NCBI RefSeq assembly: GCF_010183535.1
Contig: NC_071330.1
Span: 16,411,717-16,475,716 of the forward strand
DNA from: Caenorhabditis remanei
Lineage: Eukaryota > Nematoda > Chromadorea > Rhabditida > Rhabditidae
Direction of reading: 5' to 3'
DNA length: 64,000 nucleotides
A model generated the notes under the pieces. The model made no database searches and was not told the origin of the DNA. It was given only the letters and a program-made list of their open reading frames with translations. Shown piece by piece: positions 50,883-61,358 of this stretch. Numbering within the stretch: the stretch's first letter is position 1; each line of letters starts with the position of its first letter. The position numbers and the translations under genes were made by a program.

Positions 50883-52863
50883 ATGTCCCAGAGTGATCCA
50901 AGAATGGCGTCGAGTCCAATAACGTCAATAGGTATATTTTATACGGAAAAAACACTGAAATGTGAATTATATTTTAATGATCCCTATGGAAAACAGAGTT
51001 TCGAATATAAGGAAACAAGGAAAATGAACGATTTTTTGAAAAACTTCGTTGAAGACCTGGAAGAAATAATCAATAATCAAAAATCTCTTGTCGATTCTCT
51101 CAAAATCAAATACAGCGGACTTGAGGAAAACTATAAAAAGGAAAAGTTGGACCTTGTGATTTACCAGATATTCAAGTGTCTGGAATCGAGAAAAGAACTT
51201 CTTCAAGTCAAAAGACTATCGATCGATGCAGTTCATATGAGTCAGGCAATGGCAGTCGTCAAGTTATTGGATCCATCGGTTTTGAAGAAAGTCGAGTTTG
51301 GTTTTGAAAATAGAGATGAGGATATCGATATAGAGGGTGCTCTGGCTTTGGTAGAATGGAATGAAGGACAACGGATGAAATTGGTTTTCAAGTTACACAC
51401 CATGCGCCCAGAATATTTGGAATCGGTGGAAAAAGTTAGTTTTTTGAAGTTCTGATGTATTGATTGATTATATTTTTAGTTTTTTCTACATCGACCAACA
51501 TTCACTGAGATCTTCATTTATTACAAACACTGTGTCCATGATAATGCGAGTTTAAAAGCAATTATTGGTTTTCCAATGCAACATGAATCTCCCGACTCGA
51601 CGGAGAAGTTTATCAAGTTCCGACTGTCACATAGACTTTTGTTGTCTGCTGGTTTTGTGGTAAGCTAATGAATATTAGGAAAAAAGAGTTAAGGTTATTA
51701 TTGTAGAAGTTAACTTTGAGCAACGATTTATCTGCAAAAATACTGGGGAACCCATTGATTATGAAACGTGTCATTCGATCGCTCGGGTATTGGAATGTGT
51801 GAGTATTACTGTAGACACATCTGGGTATTCATTTCTATAATTTCAGCCAACGACTCCGTAAAACGTCTCGTGGAATCAGAGACTGCGTTGACTTCCTCAA
51901 ACCCGTTACCAACATTGATGAATATAATGTTTTTTTCTTAAGTGATACTCATCCAAGTGCACGTATTGAAACTGGACGTTACTGGTCAAAAAACTGGATT
52001 TATGGGAAATATGAAACTTCTGAGGACAGGAATGTATTGTGTCAGAAGGCACAAGATCAAGTTTTGCATGATTTCGAGGTCAACTTGGGTCGTCAGAATA
52101 CGTGTTTAGAAGAGTTGAAATTCATATTCTCGTATATTGACACTCTTGAAAAGGAGGAAAATCCGAACCCAAGCATTGAAGAATTTCAGCGTCTTAATCA
52201 ACTTACCATTCAATTTTTGGGGAAACTTAGAGAAATGTTATCAAGAAGAAGTCAGTTACTAAAAGTGAAAGTGTTGGAATTGTTATGTTGTACGGACGAC
52301 AATTTGATGCAAATTCTCCCGTACCTTGACCCAAATTGCTTGAAAAAAATTGAACTGAACGATCCGCGATCGGAATATGAAAGACTCAGGGTTAAGTATC
52401 CAGAGTCCATGTTGAAACCGTTTGTATTGGACGAGATATGTCAACTGGAACAGTGGAAGAGTGCGACAGAACTGAAGATTCAATCACAGCCAATATTCAC
52501 TTCAATTCAAGAAATGAATATTACTCATTTTTCCAGAATTTGGATAGAAGTGGATACAATCAGTTCAGAAGATGTGTTATATCTCAAAGAAGTGAGTGAT
52601 AATTATTAAAACTTTTATAACTTTTATAATTTCAGCATCTTCTACTATCGACCAGTTTCCAAAGATTCATTATTGACTTCAAAAACACGACAATTGACTA
52701 CGAAACTCTTGATGGACTAATTGGGCCACCGCATCGAATCTTCAGTGACACTTCTCGTATCTGGTTTTTCCAAATGGAAGTGAATCATCAATTTTTGAAA
52801 GTTAGCTTGCATAGAGGGTGTCTTAGATTTTATCTTGCTGACTACATAAGACAATACAGATAG
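50883..52863 (+). CDS. FTH - F-box - FTH protein, intact (copy C)
   Basis: Exons 50883-51434, 51480-51659, 51707-51798, 51847-52591 and 52636-52863 give 598 aa. Residues 1-184: FTH/DUF38-like domain (LLQVKRLSIDAV ... LLDPSVLKKVEF). 185-244: a conserved strip FFLHRPTFTEIF. About 245-295: an F-box split by intron 3 (NPLIMKRVIRSLGYWNV then QRLRKTSRGIRDC). 295-493: second FTH (LLKVKVLELLCCTDDN, LPYLDPNCLKKIEL, ICQLEQWKSATEL). 494-598: C-terminal strip HLLLSTSFQRFI. F-box proteins of this type are substrate adaptors of SCF ubiquitin ligases; FTH domains are thought to bind targets. The two halves look like an internal duplication with the F-box only in the second. It is divergent from copy B. Confidence 0.88.
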
Positions 52864-52978
52864 GTTCATATTGTGAATAAATTCTATCATGCTATACGGT
52901 AATAAAATTCTGTTTAACAATTTTTGATATTCTTGGCAGGAATACGCTTTTCTCATTGTGTGAATACTTCTACAGAAC

Positions 52979-53637
52979 ATGAATACTTTCAACTTGGGTC
53001 GTCAGAATACGTGTTTAGAAGAGTTGAAATTCATATTCTCGTATATTCACACTCTTGAAAAGGAGGAAAATCCGAACCCAAGCATTGAAAAATTCGAGCG
53101 TCTTAATCAACTTACCATTCAATTTTTGTGGAAACTTAGAGAAATTCTATCAAGAAGAAGTCAGTTACTAAAAGTGAAAGTGTTGAAAGTGTTATGTTGT
53201 ACTGACGACAATTTGATGCAAATCCTTCCGTATCTTAACCCAAATTGCTTGAAAAAAATAGAAATTAATGATCCGAGATCAGAATATGGAAGACTCGGTG
53301 ACGACAGGGTTAAGTATCCAGAGTCCATGTTGAAACCGTTTGTATTGGACGAGATATGTCAACTGGAACAGTGGAAGAGTGCGACGGAACTGAAGATTCG
53401 ATCACAGCCGATATCCACTTCAATTCAAGAAATGAATATTACTCAAAAATTTGGATAGACGTGGAGACAATTAGTTCAGAAGATGTGTCATATTTGAAAG
53501 ATGTAAGTGATGATTAGGAGAACTAGAACTTTTTATAACTTTTAAAATTTTAGCATCTTCTGCTATCGACCACTTTCCGAAGATTCATTATTGACTTCAA
53601 AAACACGACGATTAACTACGAAACTCTTCACGGACTT
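52979..53637 (+). pseudogene. F-box family fragment (copy D)
   Basis: It starts abruptly inside exon 4 (NLGRQNTCLEELKF), continues through the second FTH domain, loses about 8 bases near 53445 (frameshift after MNITQ, then TAG), retains the last intron and the start of the final exon, and is cut at about 53637 by palindromic-repeat DNA. It lies in tandem after copy C. Confidence 0.85.
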
Positions 53638-53639
53638 TA

Positions 53640-53840
53640 TTTAAAATTTCTTGATAGTGATCAAAAAGTTGTTAACTAAAAAAATATAGCCCATAAAATT
53701 CTCCACATTTTCATAGTTAACAACTTTTTTCTAGCTATCAACACTGGTGAGATATAACCGTTTGAATTGCGCGCAGCTAGCAGAGAATGAGGGAGACGCA
53801 GAGAAACCAGAGACTCTAACTTCTCTGCGTCTCTCCTATC
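53640..53840. repeat. Composite palindromic repeat, copy 21
   Basis: Resembles copy 19 at 42360-42564 and its following sequence. Part of the block duplicated from the 42-43 kb region. Confidence 0.7.
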
Positions 53841-53984
53841 CGCATGTTCTCTGAGTTAATGATAACATGTAAAAGTCATACATACACAACACAAGTTCAA
53901 AAAATCCAGTTTCTATGGTTTGCCAAATTTCGGTCACACTGAGCGATCTGTAATTTTACTCACTTTCACAAAAACAGCTATATC

Positions 53985-54172
53985 TCAAAAACCTAAAATG
54001 ACATCAAAAAGTTGTCAACTACAAAAATGTAGCCTATAGAGTTCTCTATATTTTACTAGTTGACTACTTTTTTATAGCTATTAAGACTGGTGAGTTATAA
54101 GTCCGCAGCTAGACTAGAGACGCAGAGAAGCCAGAGGCTCTAGCGTCTCTGCGTTTCTCTCTCTCTCACTCT
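53985..54172. repeat. Composite palindromic repeat, copy 22
   Basis: Inner left arm TTGTCAACTACAAAAATGTA is intact; right end GAGACGCAGAGAAGCCAGAG. Also part of the duplicated block. Confidence 0.7.
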
Positions 54173-54337
54173 CTAATTTGGAACATTCAACATTTTGGTC
54201 TACCAACGTCACAGTTCATCTCTAAATCACACAATTTGTGACCCTTTATCTTATCAACCAATATTTTTCTCACTTCCTTATCAAACCGGATTCACATGAT
54301 CTTCACAAAACACCTGTCTATAAAAATTGTTTTTCAG

Positions 54338-54467
54338 TTGCAACAAATCTGAAAACGTGGATCTCGATGAGACGGACGGCGACTCTTTCGACCGAATGAG
54401 AAGTGTACTTGGCAACATGAACCCGGCCTACGGGCTCATGCATCGTATCAGATACCGTGAGAAATGA
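54338..54467 (+). pseudogene. Duplicated exon 2 of the small secreted protein gene (41722-43223)
   Basis: 130 bases, open to TGA at 54465-54467, with the same TTTTTCAG acceptor. Only one amino-acid difference is evident (Arg to Cys in the second codon). No signal-peptide exon is found upstream, where copy D and repeats lie. A silent fragment unless it acquired a new first exon. Confidence 0.8.
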
Positions 54468-54780
54468 CAGACGATTGATGAGAAATATTTGAAACTTTTT
54501 GATCTCAAAACGCCATGGTTTCATGTGGAGAATCATGATGAATATAATACTAATAAAGTTGTTGGAAATTTTCTACAGAACAAATATGAAAAAGAGTTAT
54601 ATCATTTTTTGCCAGGCATCTCCAATTTTTGAGGTCGCTGGTTGAGCAATGAGACTCTCAATAGATGAGAAATCAGATAGGGAGGGGCTGACGAGGTTAG
54701 GTGAGGGAGATACTGAAAATATATTCATAATTTTCGAGTTTTTTTTCACCCAAAAAACGCGATTTTTCGAAAATTTTTGC

Positions 54781-54850
54781 TCTGGCCGAGTGGTTAAGGT
54801 AACAATGCTTGTCGCTCAAAGGATCGGGGGATCGATCCCCGTGGTGGTCA
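54781..54850 (+). other. tRNA-like element, tandem copy 1
   Basis: Has an A box (TGGCCGAGTGGTTAAGG), a B box/T arm (CGGGG-GATCGAT-CCCCG) and a downstream T run, as in a Pol III gene, but no convincing anticodon stem or full acceptor stem. Confidence 0.5.
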
Positions 54851-54969
54851 AATCTTCCGGAATCTTTTTTTTTGAGTGTTTTTTTTTGGGTTCTACGTGT
54901 CAAATAACCAACGAATATGAAGTTTTTGAGTTTTTAGCACAAAATTCGCGATTTTTCGAAAAATTTTGG

Positions 54970-55040
54970 TTCTGGCCGAGTGGTTAAGGTAACAATGCTT
55001 ATCGCTCAAAAGATCGAGGGTTCGATCCCCGTGGCGGTCA
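54970..55040 (+). other. tRNA-like element, tandem copy 2
   Basis: Second copy 190 bp downstream in a direct duplication that includes flanks (CGCGATTTTTCGAAAA before, TTCCGGAA after). T arm GAGG-GTTCGAT-CCCC; again no normal anticodon arm. Confidence 0.5.
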
Positions 55041-55093
55041 GAACTTCCGGAACCTTTTTTTGTGTGTTTTTTTGGGTTCTACATGTTAACTAA

Positions 55094-55862
55094 TCAATAA
55101 ATCTCAAGTTTTTGAGTTTTTTGGCAGAAATTACCTGGAAACCTCCAACAGTTGTACATCATTGGATTAAATTGTGAGAACTGTAGAAATTGATTGTTGT
55201 ATGGCATCGAGTTGGGCAACACCAACTCTATAGAAGGCTTCAGATCCACTGGTAGTAGTGCTGGTGGTGATGACGGTGAGCTGGGAATTTCTTGGTAAGC
55301 TGAAACAAAATGAGTTTGATGACTCATTTACATAAACGCAAAACTCACTATCATTGTTTTGCACATTTAAATCTGCTGGGACACCACCATGCAGAATTTG
55401 CAGAGCTTCAGCTGCTGAAATTTAGAAAATAATCAATATATCAATTGAATGGAAACCAACCATTTACAGTTCTCCCCAATAGAGTCTCCAACTCCTTCAC
55501 ATCTTCCTCCTCTTGAATTTTTTGTCTATGGAGTGCCACCTGCGCGGCATTAACTCGTTGTCTCTCAGCGATAAGTATACATTTTTTACATATGCAATCT
55601 TTCCAACGGCATAAGCGTTTGTGGCCTGGAGAAAATGAAAATTCAAAGGAGAGAGCTGTTTGTGTGTAGTTTGGTCATGGGTGCTGGCTCCAAACAAAAG
55701 TAGGAATTAAGAGTCATACTGTAATAAATGCATACCTTTCAAAATAGTAGTCACTCCATGATTCTTACACCGTAAACATTTTGGAGGAGTCTTTGAATGA
55801 TGGGCCCTCAGAATCTGATCGATACTGATAAAACATGATGAAGATGTTGGCGAGGAGGACAT
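55094..55862 (-). CDS. DM-domain (doublesex/MAB-3 type) transcription factor
   Basis: Four exons on the minus strand: 55736-55862, 55461-55625, 55349-55414 and 55094-55299 (187 aa). The DM domain spans about residues 26-75, with all eight zinc ligands in place: C29, C32, H35, H44, C48, C53, C55, C58 (KCLRCKNHG ... [16 protein letters not shown]), followed by the recognition helix [19 protein letters not shown]. Most DM proteins have Met-Ala-Ala where this has Asn-Ala-Ala. The third exon has [11 protein letters not shown]. The C-terminus is Ser/Pro-rich, then [19 protein letters not shown] factors control sex-specific development and neurons. The size is small, comparable to compact nematode members, but I cannot assign the paralog. 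The last ten codons run through a possible GTAATT donor, so the exact end is uncertain. Confidence 0.85.
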
Positions 55863-58179
55863 TATCTGGAAAAACACACTAAATTTGCTTCATTTCGTCT
55901 GAAAATTGCTCAAAATTAAGTAAAAGCAGTAGAAAATGCTCAGAAACTTGATTTTGGCCGATTTGAGCCCGGCATTGCTGAGAAACGAGACAAACCGAGC
56001 TTTTAATTTGCTTGACACTGAATAAACGGTTTTAAGCCGAAAATTTGCTTAAAATTGTCTGAAAGTTGTTCAAATTGATTCAAAGCAGCTGAAAATGCTT
56101 TAAAACTTAATTTTGACCGGTTGGAGTCCGATGTTGCTCAAATACGAAGTGAAACGAGCAAATAATGAATTGAAAATTAAATTTGAAGTATCTCGAGTAA
56201 AAAACGTTTCCAAGGCACCCCAGACACTAAAAAGAGCAAACCTATCTGAATTCTATAAAAAAGTTACTGAGTGTTGTTTCATTGCTACCACCCCTAATCT
56301 TTGAAAGGTGATCTCACAATAATTGAATTCTCTCTGGAGAACTCGATCAACCTATAAAAAGTTTGCTTGAAATCAGCTGTGCAGGTTCTGAGAATAAAAT
56401 TGCGTTAGAAGAAATAAGGTTTTTAGATTTACACATATGTAGTCTACTATGAATTAATTGAAGGTTTGCAAGAAATTTCTGCTTTTGAATGATGTTATGA
56501 AAAAGTTGTTTAATAACAAGGTTAGGAAGTAAGGTGATTACCGGAAAATGATATTCAACGGAAACAACTGATGTGTCTGTTTTAGGTCTCGACACGAAAA
56601 TAACTTGGACTACTGTCGCGCCTTCGGTGCGTTATATATTGCTGCTACAATAGTTGTAATCTTCAGAATCTAGGAATTCATCCAAGATAATTTTTCTGAC
56701 ATCCGAACAATCATGTCCCGGACATAAATCTCATTATGTATATAGCTGTTAATGCTGTCGCGCCTTTGACGCCCTTTCCCACATTAAATCCCCTAAAATG
56801 TTCTGTGATACAAAGTATAACAAATTATATATATTTAAACACTCAATAATATTTAAATACCAAACAAAATTTATAAATGTCCTTCTTCCAGACTTTCCAT
56901 CAGTTGTTTCCTTTTATTCCGTTGTCCCGTCGGCATATGTGAACTGCAAAAATGTATCCTTTTCAAAAGAAATTATGAAAATTTTGAATATTTTGAGGAA
57001 TACAGTAGGAACTCACATTATTCTCGTTTCAGGTCTTATAAAAACAATTTATGACATACTTTTTTTTCAAAATCCAATTTAAAAATGTCCCAGATCCATT
57101 GTGCCATGGCCATGAATAAATAGACAGCAATATTATAATGGTTATCTTTTTCTGAAAACAATTCGTCACTATTTTAGTTTATTTTCAGACTCACTTCATT
57201 AAAAAATGTCATGTATCCATTGGATAAAAACCATTTTTTCCATAATATCTATAATACATAATTCAATAAAAATCAGAATAGAATATTGGTAGTCCCACAC
57301 CAGCTGGACAGAAAAAGAAGGGGAATAAAAAAGGAAGGGAGATTTCAGGGAGCACATAAACTTAGAATGTTTCTATGGAACCAGGCACTCGAGAAGTAGG
57401 TCATGTGGTATCTAGGTAACGGTTACATGTTCTGGGGCCTTCGTAGTCGGACGTCGATTGTCTGAATTTAGAAAACAGAAAACGAAAATCTGAATGTGCG
57501 AACGAAAGTCTGAACATGGAAGTCTATAAACGGATATTGGATTTCGGAAGACTGAAATTGGAGATTGGAAATGACAAGCTGGGATTCGAAAGTCGGAAAC
57601 CGAGAGTATGAAAGTGGATGTCTGAAAATGGGAATCAGATTTGAAATAACTAAAAATAGAGATCGTAAGTGAAAAGTTTAAAGTCAGAAGTCTGGAAACG
57701 GAAATTGGAAAACAGAAGCCTAAAGACGAGGTTAAATTTCGCTAGGATGAAGTCGGAAGTTCAAAATCGAGAGTCTGAAAACGGGAACCTAGAAAGGAAC
57801 TATAATTTTCGCATGTCGAAAAACTGGATCCTGAATCTTGTAACCTTGAAATGGAAAACTGAATGTTGAATTCAGATTGCGGAAGTCACAAAAAAGGATC
57901 ATAAAGTCTGAAACCGGAAGATTAAAAATGTATTCGGTATTCAGCTATGTTGAAATACTACAACCAGCAATAATCTTATCCGTTTTTCTCTTCTATTTTC
58001 ATGCTCATCGTCCGAATTCCATATCAAAAAGTTGTAATTGCTTATTTCGTCATGTTTCTGAAAGTATTCATGTTCTGCAGAAGTATTCACACAATGCGTA
58101 TTCCTGCCAAGAATATCAAAAATTGTAGAACAGAATTTCATTACCGTATAGTATGATAGAATTTATTCACAATATGAAC
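55863..58179. other. 2.3 kb without a recognisable gene
   Basis: Upstream of the DM gene and downstream of copy E. It holds a direct repeat of about 110-bp units (55883-56010 and 56039-56165), two GGCGCGCC-type motifs (56611, 56757) and a degenerate tandem repeat (57460-57935). No splice-supported exons. Confidence 0.5.
57460..57935. repeat. Degenerate short tandem repeat (GTCTGAAAACGGAAA-like)
   Basis: Dozens of loose copies of a 12-16 base unit containing CTGAAA followed by GGA/GAAA (AGTCTGAAAACGGGAACC, AAGTCTGAAACCGGAAG). Purine-biased, non-coding in appearance. Confidence 0.6.
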
Positions 58180-60157
58180 CTATCTGTATTGTCTTATGTA
58201 GTCAGCAAGATCAAAGTCGAGACACCTTCTTTTCAAGCTAACTTCCAAAAACTCATGATTCACTTCCATTTGGAAAAACCAGATACGAGAAGTGTCACTG
58301 AAGATTCGATGCGGTGGTCCAATTAGTCCGTGAAGAGTTTCGTAGTCAATTGTAGTGTTTTTGAAGTGAATAATGAATCTTTGGAAAGTGGTCGATAGTA
58401 GAAGATGCTGAAATTATCAATCTTTAAAAATTCTCATAATCATCACTCACATCTTTAAGATATAGCACATCTTCTGAACTGATTGTATCCACTTCTATCC
58501 AAATTCTGGAAAAATGAGTAATATTCATTTTTTGAATAGAAGTGGATATTGGCTCTGATCGAATCTCCAGTTCTGTCGCACTCTTCCACTGTTCCAGTTG
58601 ACATATCTCGTCCAATACAAACGGTTTCAACATGGACTCTGGGTATTTAACCCTGTCCCCGAGTCTTTCATATTCCCATCTTGGATCGTTCACTTCAATT
58701 TTTTTCAAGCAATTTGGGTCAAGGTACGGAAGGATTTGCATCAAATTGTTGTCAGTACAACATAACAATTCCAACACTTTCACTTTTAATAAGTGACTTC
58801 TTGCTGATAGAATTTCTTTAAGTTTCTCCAAAAATTGAATGGTAAGTTGATTGACACGCTCGAATTTTTCAATGCTTGGTTCCTCCTTTTGAAGAGTGTC
58901 AATATACGAGAATATGAATTTCAACTCTTCTAAACACGTATTCTGATTTCTCAAGTTGACCTCAAAGTCATTCAAAACTTGGGCTTGCGCCTTCTGACAC
59001 AACAAATTTCTGTCCTCAGAAGTTTCATGTTTCCCGTATAACCAGCTTCTTGAACTGTAACATCCTCCAGATCTAATACATGCACTTGGATGAATATCAC
59101 TTGAGAAGTAAACATTATATTCATCAATGTGGGTAACGGGTTTGAGAAAATCAACGCAGCTCCTGATTCCACGAGACGTTTTACGGAGGTGTTGGCTGAA
59201 ATTATAGAAATGAATAGTCAGATATGTCTACAGTAATACTTACACATTCCAAAACCCGAGTGATCGAATGACACGTTTCATAATCAATGGGTTCCCCAGA
59301 ACCTTTGCAGATAAATCGTTGCTCAGTGTTAATTTCTGCAAAAAACCTTAACTCTTTTTTCCTAATATTCACTAACTTACCACTAAACGAGCAGATAACA
59401 ACCGTCTATGTGACAGTCGGAACTTGATAAACTTCTCCGTCGAGCCGGGAGTTTCGTATTGCATTGGAAAACCAAAAATTGATCTCGAACTCACATAATC
59501 ATGGACACAGTGTTTGTAATAAATGAAGATCTCAGTGAAAGTTGTTCGATGTAGAAAAAACTGGAAATATAACCAATCAATACATCAGAACTTAAAAAAA
59601 CTAACTTTTTTCATTAATTCCAAATATTCTGGACGAATTGTGTGCAACTTGAAAACCAATTTCATCCGTTTTCCTTCATTCCATTTCACCAAAGCCAGAG
59701 CATCCTCCATATCGATATCCTCATCTCTATTTTCGAAACAAAATTCGACTTTCTTCAAAACCGATGGATCCAATAACTTGACGACTCTCATTGCCTGACT
59801 CATATCAACTGCATCGATCGATAGTCTTTTGACTTGAAGAAGTTCTTTCCTCGATTCCAGACACTTGAATATCTGGTTAATGACTGGGTCCAACTTTTCC
59901 TTTTTATAGTTGTCCTCAAGTCCGATGTATTTGATTTTGAGAGAATCCACGAGAGATTTTTGATTATTGATTATTTCTTCCAGGTCTTCAACGAAGTTTT
60001 TCAAAAAATCGTTCTTTTTCCTTGTTTCCTTATATTCGAAACTCTGTTTTCCATAGGGATCATTGAAATACAATTCACATTTCAGTGATTTCTCGGTGTA
60101 TAATACTCCTATTGACGTTATTGGGCTCGATGACATTCTTGGATAATTCTGGGACAT
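58180..60157 (-). CDS. FTH - F-box - FTH protein, intact (copy E)
   Basis: Exons on the minus strand: 59606-60157, 59381-59560, 59244-59335, 58451-59195 and 58180-58407 (598 aa), same lengths as copy C and ending in the same IRQYR. The F-box region reads NPLIMKRVIRSLGFWNV then QHLRKTSRGIRSC. Differences from other copies are spread over both FTH domains. Its 3' flank matches, in inverted orientation, the DNA after copy C. TTTTCAG precedes AACATG. Confidence 0.88.
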
Positions 60158-61358
60158 GTTCTGAAAATCAACAATAAGATTTTTATTTAAACCATACAAA
60201 TGAATGGTCAGAGAGAAATAAATTGTTTAAAAAGCTTATACAAACTAAACGAATGAACTCACTGAAAATTTCAAAATGTGTTTTTTCACCACAAAAACTG
60301 AATAAAAAAGGAAATGAAAAGGGGAAAAAACGGAGATAAGAGTGAGGAAGAAACATTGTAAACAAACGGAAACCGGGTGACACATAATACACGTCAAATT
60401 CCAAAAAATATTAAAGACGAGAAATGTTGAGATTGTTTTAGGCTTAAAATGAAACATGCGTTTTCTGTACTTTTAATTGATAAGAAGTGTTTTCCTAAAA
60501 TATTAGCACGACACGCTTCTTACAACCGCGCTCTACCAAAACCGCAGAAAAACGTGTGCCAAATTGAAATATTCAGAGAAAATGAGAAATTTCTAAAGGG
60601 ATTTCGGTGGAGCGCAGTTGTAAAAACTGTGACGAGCTGATAACATGTACTGAAGCGATCGTTTAACAAGATTCAAAGTTAATTTCTTCGAAAATGTTTT
60701 ATAACTTCTAGAAACTGTTTTTAGTTCAAAGATTATCTAAACTTTAAATTAAAAATGTTTTATTCAAATTTTATATCGATTTCTTATTTTCTGGAAACCT
60801 TGAAACTCAAAAAAGTCATTTGTGTCGGAAAATGTTTGAAAACAAGTTTTGAAGACAGTACAAGTGGTTGATTAAATTTAAACACCGTTTCAGCCGATAG
60901 GGGAGTTTGGAGACTAAGAGGATGTGACGATCACTCTGGGACCAAAGAACTACTGATTGAAGGACCAGTTATAGGAGGGACAACTTTGGATAATTCCCAG
61001 TGACAGGATATCACCACTTTCAACTTTTTGTTCCAACGATTTGTCTGAATGTAACGTTTCTGTATATTTGGTAGTCAGCAAGATTCAAATACTACAACCA
61101 GAAATTCACAAACTTTTCCGTTTAGTCAGCAAGATTCAAATACTACAACCAGAAATTCACAAACTTTTCCGTATTTCTCTTCTATTTTCATGCTCATCGT
61201 CCAAATTCAATATTGAATAGTTGTAATTGTTTATTTCGTCATGAAAGTTGTGTTCTACAGAAGTATCCACAGGATGAGAAAATTGAATTTCTGTCAAGAA
61301 GGTCAAAAGTTTATTAACATAATTCATTTATAGAGTTAACACAGTAATACTACATATA
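60158..61358. repeat. 1.2-kb spacer duplication (partner 47136-48447)
   Basis: Separates copies E and F. Includes a third GCGCTCTACCGA-type MITE (60505-60635) and a local tandem duplication of about 50 bp (61072-61172, unit TAGTCAGCAAGATTC ... AACTTTTCCG) missing in the partner. Confidence 0.75.

Noticed and set aside
55497..55697. Alternative minus-strand frame overlapping DM exon 2
   Set aside because: The register encoding [15 protein letters not shown] with all zinc ligands is clearly the coding one.
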